From NCBI RefSeq assembly GCF_900094935.1, contig NZ_FMBA01000010.1, forward strand, positions 1-64,000: DNA of 64,000 bases, in the 5' to 3' direction. Of the stretch, positions 43,417-52,741 are shown in pieces. The stretch comes from Gilliamella intestini (GTDB lineage: Bacteria; Pseudomonadota; Gammaproteobacteria; Enterobacterales; Orbaceae). The position numbers were made by a program, and so were the translations under genes. The stretch's first letter is position 1; every line of letters begins with the position of its first letter. The notes beneath the pieces are model-generated. The model searched no databases and was not told the DNA's origin. It saw only the letters and a list, made by a program, of their open reading frames with translations.

Positions 43417-43914
43417 ATGACAAAACAAGAACGAAATAAAGATTTTAAAAAATTCCTCAAGTTAACCAATCCCATTCATTTTTTAGCTGTAGGACTAGGT
43501 AGTGGTTTATCTCCAATTATGCCGGGAACAATGGGATCGTTAATGGCGATTCCACTTTGGCTATTATTTTATGGTTTACAACCAGCTTTATACTGGGTAT
43601 TTATTTTAGTGACTTTTATTTTTGGTTGTTTTATTTGCCAAAAAACATCGGATGATACCCATACGCACGATTCAGGACATATAGTATGGGATGAATTTGT
43701 TGGCATGTGGATCACCCTATTTTTTATTCCACAACTTTCTGTTATGTGGATTGCGATAGCCTTTGTAGCATTTAGGATTTTTGACATGGCAAAACCGTGG
43801 CCAATTCGTTGGTTTGATAAACGTATACCTGGCGGTTTTGGTATTATGGTGGATGATGTGATTGCAGCTATCTTTTCATCATTCACCGTTTATATCATGA
43901 CATTAGTTATTTAA
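43417..43914 (+). CDS. pgpA: Phosphatidylglycerophosphatase A
   Basis: PgpA removes phosphate from phosphatidylglycerophosphate at the inner membrane to make phosphatidylglycerol. The 165-aa protein has GLGSGLSPIMPGTMGSLMAI near residue 29, the catalytic acidic motif VWDEFVGMWITL, and several membrane helices, ending GGFGIMVDDVIAAIF. In enterics pgpA follows thiL; here it stands alone between argF and nadK. Confidence 0.95.
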   Translation: MTKQERNKDFKKFLKLTNPIHFLAVGLGSGLSPIMPGTMGSLMAIPLWLLFYGLQPALYWVFILVTFIFGCFICQKTSDDTHTHDSGHIVWDEFVGMWITLFFIPQLSVMWIAIAFVAFRIFDMAKPWPIRWFDKRIPGGFGIMVDDVIAAIFSSFTVYIMTLVI

Positions 43915-43920
43915 GATGTA

Positions 43921-43965
43921 ATTTTATACTAAAACGCATACTTTCCTGAAAGTTTTTTACAAAAA
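43921..43965 (+). repeat. Copy C of the dispersed ~45-bp intergenic repeat
   Basis: Reads ATTTTATACTAAAACG, then CATACTTTCCTGAAAG, TTTTTTACAAAAA. It fills almost the whole 55-bp gap between the convergent genes pgpA and nadK. It shares its 3' half exactly with copy A. Confidence 0.82.
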
Positions 43966-43969
43966 TAGA

Positions 43970-44848
43970 CTAAAACATCTTTTGTGACCACCCTAACTTA
44001 GTCGAAAGATTATTAAAATAATCATAATCTTTGGTATGAATTAAATTAAATTCATATAAAGATCGGCGAATAATCACATCTTGCGTTGGTTTGACCGGTA
44101 AAATAATTTGGCTGTCACAGGCAATATTTAAATCAAGCGCAGTAGTTGGAAATTTAAGATGAATTGGGTTATTACCTTTGATAACCAATGGTCTAACTGC
44201 TAACGAATGCGGAAACATTGGCGTAATAATTAATGCATCTAAATGAGGCGCTAAAATAGGACCACCAGCCGATAGTGAGTAAGCGGTAGAGCCTGTTGGC
44301 GTTGCAATAATTAACCCATCAGCTCGCTGTGAAAACGCATTACGTTCATTAATGTAAACATCATAGTCAATCATGTGCGCTACAGTGTTAGGAGTAACGA
44401 CTATTTCATTGACGGCAAAACCTGAATTAATCAAGTTACCATTATCATAAATCGACACCTCAAGTAAAAAACGTGGATCATCATCATATTCGCCAGCAAT
44501 AACAGGGCTTAATTGTTCAATTACTTGTTCATGCGAGATATCCGTTAAGAAACCGAGATTACCTCGATTAACACCAATCACTTTGATTTTATAGTGTGAC
44601 AAGTACCTAGCTGAACGTAGCATATTTCCATCACCACCTACAACAATAGCTAGGTCAGCTTGCTGGCCAATTGATTCTAACGAAGCGTAATGGCTAACCG
44701 AAAATTGAATATGATCCGCTAAGCGATCTTCAACTAGCACATGAATACCAAGACTAACAAGCCAATCATAAAGCACTTGATGAGTTTCGATTGCCTCTAA
44801 TTTACGAGGAAGTCCAATGAGACCAATGCATTTAAAAGGTGTATTCAT
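43970..44848 (-). CDS. nadK: NAD kinase
   Basis: The cytosolic enzyme phosphorylates NAD to NADP. The 292-aa protein has the DAGK-like motif VVGGDGNMLRSARYL (about residue 70), FLTDISHEQV, the NE motif AVNEIVVTP and the glycine-rich region ATPTGSTAYSLSAGGPIL. The length and motifs are standard. It is divergent from grpE, as in enterics. Confidence 0.97.
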   Translation of the reverse strand: MNTPFKCIGLIGLPRKLEAIETHQVLYDWLVSLGIHVLVEDRLADHIQFSVSHYASLESIGQQADLAIVVGGDGNMLRSARYLSHYKIKVIGVNRGNLGFLTDISHEQVIEQLSPVIAGEYDDDPRFLLEVSIYDNGNLINSGFAVNEIVVTPNTVAHMIDYDVYINERNAFSQRADGLIIATPTGSTAYSLSAGGPILAPHLDALIITPMFPHSLAVRPLVIKGNNPIHLKFPTTALDLNIACDSQIILPVKPTQDVIIRRSLYEFNLIHTKDYDYFNNLSTKLGWSQKMF

Positions 44849-44932
44849 AAAATATCCTTGTTATTCTTTTATATAAACGATATGTATTTTTTCATCACAG
44901 GTCAAAAAATTACATATCAATTTACTGATAAG

Positions 44933-44960
44933 CTTGTAATCATAAAAATTGTCCCCATAA
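44933..44960 (+). promoter_or_regulatory. Sigma-32 heat-shock promoter of grpE
   Basis: -35 CTTGTA (44933-44938), 14 nt, -10 CCCCATAA (44953-44960), close to the sigma-32 consensus CTTGAA-N13-15-CCCCATNT. It lies about 46 bp before the grpE start, which fits heat-shock control of this co-chaperone. Confidence 0.85.
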
Positions 44961-45006
44961 TAACCGTAATTCACTAAGTTTTCGACTACATTATTTGGAG
45001 TACCTT

Positions 45007-45591
45007 ATGACAGAGCAAGATAAAAATATGTCAGAAAATGAAACTAACATTGACACACCAGCTGAAGAAATAACAGAGCAAGAAGCTCCAGCGCAACCAA
45101 GTCTAGAAGAGCAATTAAGCGCAAAAGATGCACGTATTGCAGAGCTAGAACAAGCATTACAGTTGGCTAAAAAAAATGAAAACGAAGCCATGATTCGTGC
45201 GCGAGCTGAAATTGATAATGTTCGTAAACGTGTTGAACAAGATGTTGATAAAGCTCGTAAATTTGCACTAGAAAAATTCTCTAATGAATTATTACCCGTT
45301 ATTGATAATTTAGAACGAGCTTTAGAATCTACAGATAAAACCAACCCTGAGCATAAAGCTACTGTTGAAGGGTTAGAACTGACATTAAAATCATTCCTAG
45401 ATACTGTCAAAAAATTTGGTATTGAAGTGATTAATACTGAAGATTCACAACTAAATCCTGATGTGCACCAAGCAATTAGCATGGTTGAATCACCAGAACA
45501 TCAATCGGGTCAAATAGTAAACACCATCCAAAAAGGCTATACCTTAAATGGCCGATTAATTCGTCCTGCGATGGTGATTGTTGCTAAATAG
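45007..45591 (+). CDS. grpE: Nucleotide exchange factor GrpE
   Basis: GrpE releases ADP from the chaperone DnaK. The start is the ATG at 45007 with a TTTGGAG ribosome site; a TTG start 12 bp earlier falls within that site. The 194-aa protein has an acidic disordered N-terminus, a long coiled coil (about residues 40-90, EQLSAKDARIAELEQALQLA) and the C-terminal beta domain with GYTLNGRLIRPAMVIVAK. It stands alone behind a heat-shock promoter. Confidence 0.97.
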   Translation: MTEQDKNMSENETNIDTPAEEITEQEAPAQPSLEEQLSAKDARIAELEQALQLAKKNENEAMIRARAEIDNVRKRVEQDVDKARKFALEKFSNELLPVIDNLERALESTDKTNPEHKATVEGLELTLKSFLDTVKKFGIEVINTEDSQLNPDVHQAISMVESPEHQSGQIVNTIQKGYTLNGRLIRPAMVIVAK

Positions 45592-45603
45592 TTATCTTTA
45601 GAT

Positions 45604-45636
45604 AGATTAACCGTCAATCACTATGACGGTTAATCT
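45604..45636. terminator. Bidirectional terminator between grpE and def
   Basis: AGATTAACCGTCA (45604-45616) pairs perfectly with TGACGGTTAATCT (45624-45636) around a 7-nt loop. The right arm touches the def stop codon. T-tracts are modest on both strands. Confidence 0.85.
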
Positions 45637-46148
45637 TATTGATTCCGTTGCTCCTCACGAGCAAGTTTCTTCATTTTTTGTTCAATTCGTTGACGTTTTA
45701 ATGGTGAAAGATAATCAACAAAGAGTTTACCTTTTAAATGATCCATTTCGTGTTGGATACAGATAGCAAGTAACTCATCGGCATCAATTTCATAAGGATT
45801 GCCATGACGATCTAGTGCTTTAATTTTGATTTTTTCTGCTCTTGGCACAAATCCACGACAATCAGGTACCGATAAGCACCCTTCCTCAATACCCGTTTCA
45901 CCTTCTTGGCTTATCACTTCAGGATTGATGATCACATAAACTTGGCTTTTATCTTCTGATACATCAATAACAATAATTTGTTCATGTACATTAACTTGGG
46001 TTGCAGCAAGCCCAATACCATTTTCGTCGTACATAGTTTCGATCATGTTATCAATGATCGTTTGTAGCTCAGGGGTGAACTTGGTAACAGGCTTAGCAAC
46101 TTTGCGAAGTCGCTCATCAGGAAAACGTAATACCGGTAAAATAGCCAT
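45636..46148 (-). CDS. def: Peptide deformylase
   Basis: The iron enzyme removes the formyl group from nascent proteins. The 170-aa protein has all three motifs: [16 protein letters not shown] (metal Cys) and [12 protein letters not shown] (metal His pair with catalytic Glu). It is divergent from dprA as in E. coli, but fmt, normally directly downstream of def, is missing. grpE is convergent there instead. Confidence 0.97.
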   Translation of the reverse strand: MAILPVLRFPDERLRKVAKPVTKFTPELQTIIDNMIETMYDENGIGLAATQVNVHEQIIVIDVSEDKSQVYVIINPEVISQEGETGIEEGCLSVPDCRGFVPRAEKIKIKALDRHGNPYEIDADELLAICIQHEMDHLKGKLFVDYLSPLKRQRIEQKMKKLAREEQRNQ

Positions 46149-46304
46149 AAATTCTTCGATCTACTCCTCAAATTTCGGGTTTATTCAAACTATTGCTCAT
46201 TGTAAACATTTATCATACTGATGAATAGCCCTTGTTGGCTATTGGTAGTATTTATCTTATCAATTCAAGATATCTAAATCATTTAAAACGAGTGCGGAAA
46301 GATT

Positions 46305-47411
46305 ATGATGAGTAAATATGAATTCTTATTAAGAATTTCAATGGTTGGATATGGAAAACAAAATATTTTTGAAAAAATTGGACAGCTTTTTGCTAACGGT
46401 TTACCAAGTAGCATACAAAATGTGTCTTGTTTGTTAAATAAACTAGGATTGTCGGATGTTCAATTAGTACGTTTTTATGAAACATCATATCTTCATTTAG
46501 AACCAATACTTGAATGGTTAGAATCACCCCACCCACAAAAACACCTTATTGCTTATTGTGATAGCGATTATCCTTTATTACTTAAACAAATTTGTTCTCC
46601 GCCTTTATTGTTGTTTGTTTTAGGTAATCGGCAGTTATTACATTCACCTCAATTAGCTATGGTTGGAAGTCGTGAATTTAGTGAATATGGAGCACAGTGG
46701 GGACGATATTTTGCTAGTGAGTTAGCTATTAATGGTTTAACAATAACTAGTGGTTTGGCGCTTGGATTAGATGCTATTTGCCATCGTGGCGCACTTGAAG
46801 TATCGGGTTATACCATCGCAGTGTTAGGCAGCGGCTTAGCAAAAATTGCACCAAGATCAAATTTAAACTTAGCCAATGATATTTTGGCGCAAGGTGGGAC
46901 AATTGTATCCGAATTTTTTCCATTTGAAAAAGCCAGATCTGTCTATTTTCCTCGTCGGAACCGAATTATTAGCGGGTTAAGTTTAGGAACTTTTGTGGTT
47001 GAAGCTTCAGAGAAAAGCGGCTCGTTAATTACTGCGCGCTATGCACTTGAACAAAATCGAGATGTATTTGCCTTACCTGGTGATATTAACAATGAAAACT
47101 GTAGTGGAACTCACTATTTAATTAAACAAGGCGCTTATTTAGTTTCTAAACCAGTTGATATTTTAGAGCATTATTACAGTTATTTATCAGCAGTAAATAG
47201 CTCGTGTAATCAGCTTAAAGAAGAACCAAATAATTCTATTTTATACCCTGAAATTTTTGCTGTGATTCATCATCAACCTATCCCTGTTGATATTATTGCT
47301 CAACAAGTAAATATGTCGATTTCAGAAGTGGCCGTCAAATTATTAGATATGGAACTAGAAGGTTTAATAAAGACGGTAACAGGTGGTTATATTCGTAATC
47401 GAGTGATTTAA
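46305..47411 (+). CDS. dprA: DNA-processing protein DprA
   Basis: DprA protects incoming single-stranded DNA and loads RecA during natural transformation; many non-competent bacteria also have it. The 368-aa protein has the N-terminal SAM-like region, the Rossmann-like core with MVGSREFSEYGAQWG, GLALGLDAICHRGALE and SGSLITARYALEQNRDVFAL, and a C-terminal winged-helix domain (about 300-368, HQPIPVDIIAQQVNMSISEV). It is divergent from def. Confidence 0.96.
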   Translation: MMSKYEFLLRISMVGYGKQNIFEKIGQLFANGLPSSIQNVSCLLNKLGLSDVQLVRFYETSYLHLEPILEWLESPHPQKHLIAYCDSDYPLLLKQICSPPLLLFVLGNRQLLHSPQLAMVGSREFSEYGAQWGRYFASELAINGLTITSGLALGLDAICHRGALEVSGYTIAVLGSGLAKIAPRSNLNLANDILAQGGTIVSEFFPFEKARSVYFPRRNRIISGLSLGTFVVEASEKSGSLITARYALEQNRDVFALPGDINNENCSGTHYLIKQGAYLVSKPVDILEHYYSYLSAVNSSCNQLKEEPNNSILYPEIFAVIHHQPIPVDIIAQQVNMSISEVAVKLLDMELEGLIKTVTGGYIRNRVI

Positions 47412-47423
47412 AATTAAAGATGT

Positions 47424-47468
47424 TTTTGTTAAAAAGTTTCAGGTAAATATACGTTTAAGTATAAAAAC
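47424..47468 (-). repeat. Copy D of the dispersed ~45-bp intergenic repeat
   Basis: On the minus strand it reads GTTTTTATACTTAAACG, then TATATTTACCTGAAAC, TTTTTAACAAAA. It lies between convergent dprA and rraA and begins in the T-tract of the rraA terminator. Confidence 0.82.
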
Positions 47469-47489
47469 CACCGATAGATACCGGTGGTT
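47461..47489 (-). terminator. Intrinsic terminator after rraA
   Basis: On the minus strand AACCACCG (47489-47482) pairs with CGGTGGTT (47473-47466) around an 8-nt loop, followed by TTTTAT. It begins 12 bp after the rraA stop codon and merges with repeat copy D. Confidence 0.88.
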
Positions 47490-47500
47490 CATACTATTTT

Positions 47501-47992
47501 TTATTTATCTTCAATTTCAAGAGCAATTTCAGATAGGATGATACCTGTATTATCAGCATAGACAAAATCACCTGAGAAGAAAGTCACTCCACCAAAATTA
47601 ACACGAATATCAATTTCACCAATGCCTTGATCTTCAGCACCAACAGGAATAGCTGCTAGAGCTTGAATGCCAATGTCGGCTTCAGCTAGATAATCAACTT
47701 GGCGAACAGCACCATAAACAATTATTCCTTCCCATTGATTTTGAACAGCAATATCTACTAGCTCTGCATCAATTAGCGCTCGACGAACAGAGCCACCCCC
47801 ATCAATAACAAGGATTTTTCCTGAGCCGTCTGATTGCAAAATTTCGTATAGTAAGCCGTTATCTTCAAAACATTTAACTGTTACAGCTTGACCTGAAAAC
47901 GATGCTACGCCACCAAAATTACTAAATATTGGTTCAACTACGTTAACATCTTCTGGGTAATAATCGCAAAGAATTGAAGTATCAAACTCCAT
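47501..47992 (-). CDS. rraA: Ribonuclease E activity regulator RraA
   Basis: RraA is a trimeric inhibitor of RNase E. The start is the ATG at 47992 ([20 protein letters not shown]) with an AAAGGAG ribosome site. The 163-aa protein closely follows enteric RraA, including [29 protein letters not shown] and [20 protein letters not shown]. It lies 89 bp after menA, the enteric neighbour order. Confidence 0.96.
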   Translation of the reverse strand: MEFDTSILCDYYPEDVNVVEPIFSNFGGVASFSGQAVTVKCFEDNGLLYEILQSDGSGKILVIDGGGSVRRALIDAELVDIAVQNQWEGIIVYGAVRQVDYLAEADIGIQALAAIPVGAEDQGIGEIDIRVNFGGVTFFSGDFVYADNTGIILSEIALEIEDK

Positions 47993-48081
47993 TATCAAGT
48001 CTCCTTTTGCTGTGATATATAAGTTTATTTAGTATAACGCTAATGCCAAGTAAAATGATATTAAAATTAAATAAACGTGAA

Positions 48082-48984
48082 CTAGCTCAAAATAATCCCC
48101 AAACAATAAAGTAAATTAGTCAATAAAGCAAGTTTGACCATCTGTAATAATAAAGGTACCCCTTCTTTGTGCGTATTAAATTGAAAAACCATATAAATAT
48201 GCTTAATAAATAACGGTAATGTTAATATAAACAAACCGCTCCAGATTGTTTGTAATTTATTGTATGCAAATAAACTTAGCGAACAAAATGCTATGAGTAA
48301 TAGCAATAAATGATAATATCGCCCCATACATTTACCAATCATTACTACCAATGTACGCTTATTACTTTTTCGATCTAGTTCTATATCACGAAGGTTATTG
48401 ATATTAAGCACAGCAACGGATAACAAACCACAGCCTAAAGAAGGTAAAATAATGGATAAAGAGAATACCTTAGTTTGCAAGTAGAAACTACCCATGACGC
48501 CAATCAAACCAAAAAAAGTAAGTACTGATAGATCGCCAAATCCAATATAGCCGTAAGGTTTTTTACCCATGGTATAAGTTATTGCGGCAACAATAGATAA
48601 TAATCCTAATAATATAAAAATAAATAATTCATAAATATTATTACAAGCAAATATAAGCAAAATCAGCCCAAATAAAATACATAAAAAAATATTAATCCAT
48701 AGCGCTATTTTTAGCTGCTTAAGTGTAATTAAGCCTAATTGTATACCTCGATTATGGGCAGTAAGATTGTTTTGATCGCTACCTTTAATTTCATCTCCGT
48801 AATCATTGGCTAGATTAGAAAGAATTTGTAACAATGATGCTGTAATTAATGAAAACAGTAGTATCCAAAAACTAAATTGATGTTGCCAATAAGCTAGTGC
48901 ATTACCTACTAATATCGCAGAAAGAGAAAGAGGTATGGTTTTTAACCGTAAACTAATAATCCATGGGTAAAATTTATTGTACAT
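48082..48984 (-). CDS. menA: 1,4-dihydroxy-2-naphthoate polyprenyltransferase
   Basis: MenA attaches the prenyl tail in menaquinone synthesis at the inner membrane. The 300-aa UbiA-family protein has about eight to nine membrane helices, the first Asp-rich motif NLANDYGDEIKGSDQ (about residue 62) and the second NINNLRDIELDRKSNKRTL. It is paired with rraA as in enterics. Together with ndh at 52742 it suggests a menaquinone-linked respiratory chain. Confidence 0.95.
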   Translation of the reverse strand: MYNKFYPWIISLRLKTIPLSLSAILVGNALAYWQHQFSFWILLFSLITASLLQILSNLANDYGDEIKGSDQNNLTAHNRGIQLGLITLKQLKIALWINIFLCILFGLILLIFACNNIYELFIFILLGLLSIVAAITYTMGKKPYGYIGFGDLSVLTFFGLIGVMGSFYLQTKVFSLSIILPSLGCGLLSVAVLNINNLRDIELDRKSNKRTLVVMIGKCMGRYYHLLLLLIAFCSLSLFAYNKLQTIWSGLFILTLPLFIKHIYMVFQFNTHKEGVPLLLQMVKLALLTNLLYCLGIILS

Positions 48985-49123
48985 TCAAAGCGTTATTATT
49001 TTTAGTGAAAACTATAAATCATAATAACAGGAATACTGAATCAATTCACTGTGTTAGTAATAAAAAGCTCCTTCAGTAAAACTCAGATTTTTTCCGTATA
49101 TGCACTTTACCCATATTTATCAT

Positions 49124-50287
49124 TTAGCTACGCATTTTTAAATATCGAAACGTTTTCATTTTTCTAAATATACTTCTAACTTTTCCTTCTCGTAAGGCTG
49201 ATATGAAAATACCTAACGAACTATATATTACTCCTAGTAAAAGTATCATAAATATATTTAACCAGTTATCTGATAAGCTTAACCCCATTTGATTCACTCC
49301 TGCAATCATATTGGTTGCCCAAGTTGAAGGTAGAGAATAAGAAACACATTGCACCCATAATGGCATTGCATCAATAGGCCAAATTGTTCCTGAAAGATAG
49401 AAAACAGGTGTGGTTAAAAATGCTAATGTAAGATATATCATCTCAGTACGGCGTAAACATTCTGTTAGTAATTTGCTCAAACCTAGCGCACCAAGCAATA
49501 ATGGAAATGTCATGATTAATATTTCGGGAATGCTAGCTAATTGCCGATAACCAAGTATCCAAGGCCATAAACCAAATAATACAATAGATAAAAATAACCA
49601 AATAGGTAATAACCCACATAAACTGCCAAAGACAACAATTTTAGGCGGTTTGCCTTGAGGTAGCGAATTTAAGGTGATATTAGTACGAGTTGAAGCAATT
49701 AAAAAAGAGTGCTGTAGCAACATGACTAACAAACCTGGAAAGGTAATGGCAGCAAAACTGATGCCTGCATTATAAAGTGGTTCGGTTTGACCTTTTATAG
49801 GTGATAAAATAATATTGATCTGTTTATCTGAAAATCCGTTATTACGCATTATTTTAGTATTATATTCAGTCAATATCTGCTGATATATCCCTTTTATATC
49901 AACTTGTATTAAACCATTAGCTAAACGACTTGAAGCATCACCATATGCAGGAATTGTAACTTCTTCACCATTTATTAGACGCTTTTCAAAATCTCTTGGA
50001 ATTGTGATCACAGCAAAAAGTTTACGATTATTGATATCATCATAAGCCTGAAGAGAGCTTTCATAAATAATTGTATCAATTTTTGAACTTGTTTCTAATG
50101 AGCGAATTAAACCACGGCTTGTTGGAGTATGATCTTGATCAACAATTGCTATCGGTAAATTAGTGATAGTTCCATTAATATAAACAAGGCTCATTAATGA
50201 TACTGACAATAGTAACAATAACCACATTGGTCGTCCTAACAGATAAAAGAATATTTTTATAAATGAAGACCAAAATATTTTAATCAT
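49124..50287 (-). CDS. ABC-2 type transporter permease
   Basis: The 387-aa inner-membrane protein has one N-terminal helix, a periplasmic domain of about 150 residues with VDQDHTPTSRGLIRSLETSS, and about five C-terminal helices typical of the ABC2_membrane family (as in YhhJ/YbhR). The segment FYLSGTIWPIDAMPLW is characteristic. It is third in an operon with a HlyD-type adaptor and a second permease. No ATPase gene is present, so it must borrow one encoded elsewhere or work differently. The substrate is unknown. Confidence 0.9.
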   Translation of the reverse strand: MIKIFWSSFIKIFFYLLGRPMWLLLLLSVSLMSLVYINGTITNLPIAIVDQDHTPTSRGLIRSLETSSKIDTIIYESSLQAYDDINNRKLFAVITIPRDFEKRLINGEEVTIPAYGDASSRLANGLIQVDIKGIYQQILTEYNTKIMRNNGFSDKQINIILSPIKGQTEPLYNAGISFAAITFPGLLVMLLQHSFLIASTRTNITLNSLPQGKPPKIVVFGSLCGLLPIWLFLSIVLFGLWPWILGYRQLASIPEILIMTFPLLLGALGLSKLLTECLRRTEMIYLTLAFLTTPVFYLSGTIWPIDAMPLWVQCVSYSLPSTWATNMIAGVNQMGLSLSDNWLNIFMILLLGVIYSSLGIFISALREGKVRSIFRKMKTFRYLKMRS

Positions 50288-50301
50288 CTAAATTTATCCT
50301 C

Positions 50302-51441
50302 TTACTGTGAATGTAAACGTCTTACTAGACGCTTTCTGACTAACACGGTAATAATAATTGGATAGATCATTAAAATTCCGCATGTTTTTAACACCGATAA
50401 ATAACTAGAGTGACGCAAAAACAGATCGAACAGTTTATTTAGTGCATAAGTTAATGGTTCAAGCGAAGAGATAAATCTAGCAATCCATGGCATGGATAGT
50501 TCAGGTACAACAACACCAGAATAAGTTAATGCAAGTCCAACTAAAATACCTATATAAGTATAGGCATCAATAGGAGTTTTAGTAAAAGTGTATAGCAAAA
50601 TACCAATGCTTTGTGCTGCAATAACATAGAAAAATACCACTATCATCATGGCAAACGGAGAACCTGATACACGCGCATTAGAAAACAAAACGAGCAAGGC
50701 AATTTCAAAAATGAGCAGCATAGTAAACCAAATTGTATAAGGTGCTAATTTTCCTAAAACAAAAGGGTAGCTAGGACGAGTTCGCTTTGGCAACTGTGCT
50801 AAAATGTGAATTGTTGTGGTTACAACAAATAGCTGCAATAAATGCACTACTGCGGAAAATTGTTGGAAGTACATTGAGTTACCACTAGCATTAAATAAAC
50901 CATCATAATTAAAGTTAACTTTTGCCAATGGGGGAACTGGCATGCCAATGCTAGTAGCCATGGTGGTTCGATATTGGGTATTGATTGTTGCTATCAACCC
51001 AGAATAATCCATGATCGAATATAATCCAGCACTATAATATAACGCATTATAATAAAGCATTGGTGTAGGTTGGCGACCTGATAATACATCCGCTTCAAAA
51101 TTAGGTGGAATATAAAGTAGCGCATAAATTTTTGCTTTTTGTAAATCACCTTCTGCCAAAAAAAGCTCATTGCCGTAATTGATAAGATTAGCATGCGCAC
51201 CAGCATTAAGATTACGCACAATCTCGCGTGATAAAACACTTTTATCATTATCAATATAACCAACAGGAAGATCGAATAAAACACCACGATAGAAGATACT
51301 ACTGATTAATACAAAAATAATAAGAGGTAAAATCCACATTAACCAGTGAAAAGTAAACCGCCTAAAAATTTGTGGTATTTCGGCGTTAAACGCCTCTTTA
51401 AAACGATGCCAGAAATCTAACATTATTTGTCTAGCTTCCAT
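50302..51441 (-). CDS. ABC-2 type transporter permease
   Basis: This 379-aa paralogue of the next gene has the same layout: N-terminal helix at about residues 30-50, periplasmic domain (GYIDNDKSVLSREIVRNLNA), and C-terminal membrane region (YSGVVVPELSMPWIARFI). Two distinct half-permeases probably form a heterodimeric export channel with the HlyD-type partner. It overlaps that partner's end by 19 bp. Confidence 0.9.
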   Translation of the reverse strand: MEARQIMLDFWHRFKEAFNAEIPQIFRRFTFHWLMWILPLIIFVLISSIFYRGVLFDLPVGYIDNDKSVLSREIVRNLNAGAHANLINYGNELFLAEGDLQKAKIYALLYIPPNFEADVLSGRQPTPMLYYNALYYSAGLYSIMDYSGLIATINTQYRTTMATSIGMPVPPLAKVNFNYDGLFNASGNSMYFQQFSAVVHLLQLFVVTTTIHILAQLPKRTRPSYPFVLGKLAPYTIWFTMLLIFEIALLVLFSNARVSGSPFAMMIVVFFYVIAAQSIGILLYTFTKTPIDAYTYIGILVGLALTYSGVVVPELSMPWIARFISSLEPLTYALNKLFDLFLRHSSYLSVLKTCGILMIYPIIITVLVRKRLVRRLHSQ

Positions 51442-52427
51442 AATGTGCTCATACCTGCACGTAAACCTTCAACTGGTGCAATAGGATAGAGTCTGACTTC
51501 AAAGGTTTTCAAATCAAAATCCCCTGTTGCTCTTGTTGCACGTTTTGTTGCATAATCACCCATTGGTGCTATATAACGAATTTCAGCTTCAATCTCTTTG
51601 TAATTGAGTGCAGGTACTTGAAGTATAATATGATCGCCTTTGCGAATATTAGACATGATATCTTCACGCAAGTTAAATACAAAATAAGCTTGAGGCAGTT
51701 GGATCACGGTTAATAATGGGCTGTTAGCATTAAACAATTCACCGACTTCAGCAGCAATAGAACCTATTTCACCTGCTACTTGCGCTTTAACTTGTAAATC
51801 ATCATATTGTATTTGTAGCTGTTTAAGTTGCTCTTCGGCTTCTTCTAATTTGGCTGCATAAATTTCACGTTGCTCAATACGATCTCCATTTTTAGCTTGA
51901 TCTAAATTAGCTTGTGCTGATTGAACCTGTTGAAAAGCTGAATCACGTGTTTTTAATGCGCTATCTAAGATAGATTGAGAAACATAACCTTTGGCCGAAA
52001 TAGCTTTGTTACGCTCATATTCTTTGGAAGCATTATCATATGTTACCTTTGCTTGCTCAAGAACTGCTTCATAATAACGAATGCTTTCTTCACGAGTTCC
52101 ATGCTCCGAAAGCGCTAATTGAGCTTTTGTTTGGTCTCGCGCAGCTTCAGCCGCTTTGACTTGAGCTAAAAGCTCAGGGCTATCGAGAGTAATAAGAATA
52201 TCCCCAGGTTTAACGTCATCACCCCGATGGGCATGAATTACTTGCACTCTACCTTTGGCTTTAGAAGCAACGCTAACATTCGGCGCATCAACTTCGCCTT
52301 GTAATATAAGTGGGCTATTGTGTGAGCGAATTAAAATCGTCATTGATATCAAAATAACGATTAACGTAATGATAATAAAAATTTTTTTATTCATAAAATT
52401 TTGTGTATAGAGTGATGGTAAAGACAT
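51423..52427 (-). CDS. HlyD-family periplasmic adaptor (membrane fusion protein)
   Basis: The 334-aa protein has an N-terminal membrane anchor (IFIIITLIVILISMTILI), a split lipoyl/barrel-sandwich domain (GEVDAPNVSVASKAKGRVQV, HRGDDVKPGDILITLDSPEL), a long alpha-helical hairpin (about residues 80-200) and a beta-barrel domain. Such adaptors link inner-membrane exporters to an outer-membrane channel. It is first in the three-gene exporter operon, with a layout like yhiI/yhhJ of E. coli but without the ATPase. Confidence 0.92.
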   Translation of the reverse strand: MSLPSLYTQNFMNKKIFIIITLIVILISMTILIRSHNSPLILQGEVDAPNVSVASKAKGRVQVIHAHRGDDVKPGDILITLDSPELLAQVKAAEAARDQTKAQLALSEHGTREESIRYYEAVLEQAKVTYDNASKEYERNKAISAKGYVSQSILDSALKTRDSAFQQVQSAQANLDQAKNGDRIEQREIYAAKLEEAEEQLKQLQIQYDDLQVKAQVAGEIGSIAAEVGELFNANSPLLTVIQLPQAYFVFNLREDIMSNIRKGDHIILQVPALNYKEIEAEIRYIAPMGDYATKRATRATGDFDLKTFEVRLYPIAPVEGLRAGMSTLWKLDK

Positions 52428-52741
52428 AAGGCATAAAAAATTAAAATGATCATATACTATATTTTATAAACATATGACCACTTTTATTTTTGCATTATAC
52501 GAAAAGTGCTTTATAAGCGTTAAATTCAACAAAAATCATTTTAAATAAAAATAGTATTAACACTATTTTCACTACTAAAGCAAATAATTTTTATACTATA
52601 GATGCTTTTTAACAATTGTAAACCATCACTTTAATAGGTTTTATATATAAATGACATTAGTCAAAAAAAATAGATAAAAATCTATGTATTTAGTAAAATA
52701 TTTAATAGTTTAAAATATAAAGTATTAAAAAAGGATTAAAT
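52428..52741. other. AT-rich intergenic region between the exporter operon and ndh
   Basis: These 314 bp hold no gene. They are extremely AT-rich and must contain the two divergent promoters, but I could not fix either. A small palindrome, ATAGAT-aaaa-ATCTAT (52670-52685), lies about 57 bp before ndh. No FNR box (TTGAT-N4-ATCAA), which controls ndh in E. coli, is seen. Confidence 0.6.

Noticed and set aside
44991-45482. 163-aa serine-rich open frame antisense to grpE
   Set aside because: It is a shadow of grpE; grpE has a heat-shock promoter and full family motifs.
52428-52741. FNR operator for ndh
   Set aside because: No sequence close to TTGAT-N4-ATCAA is present; only a short unrelated palindrome was seen.
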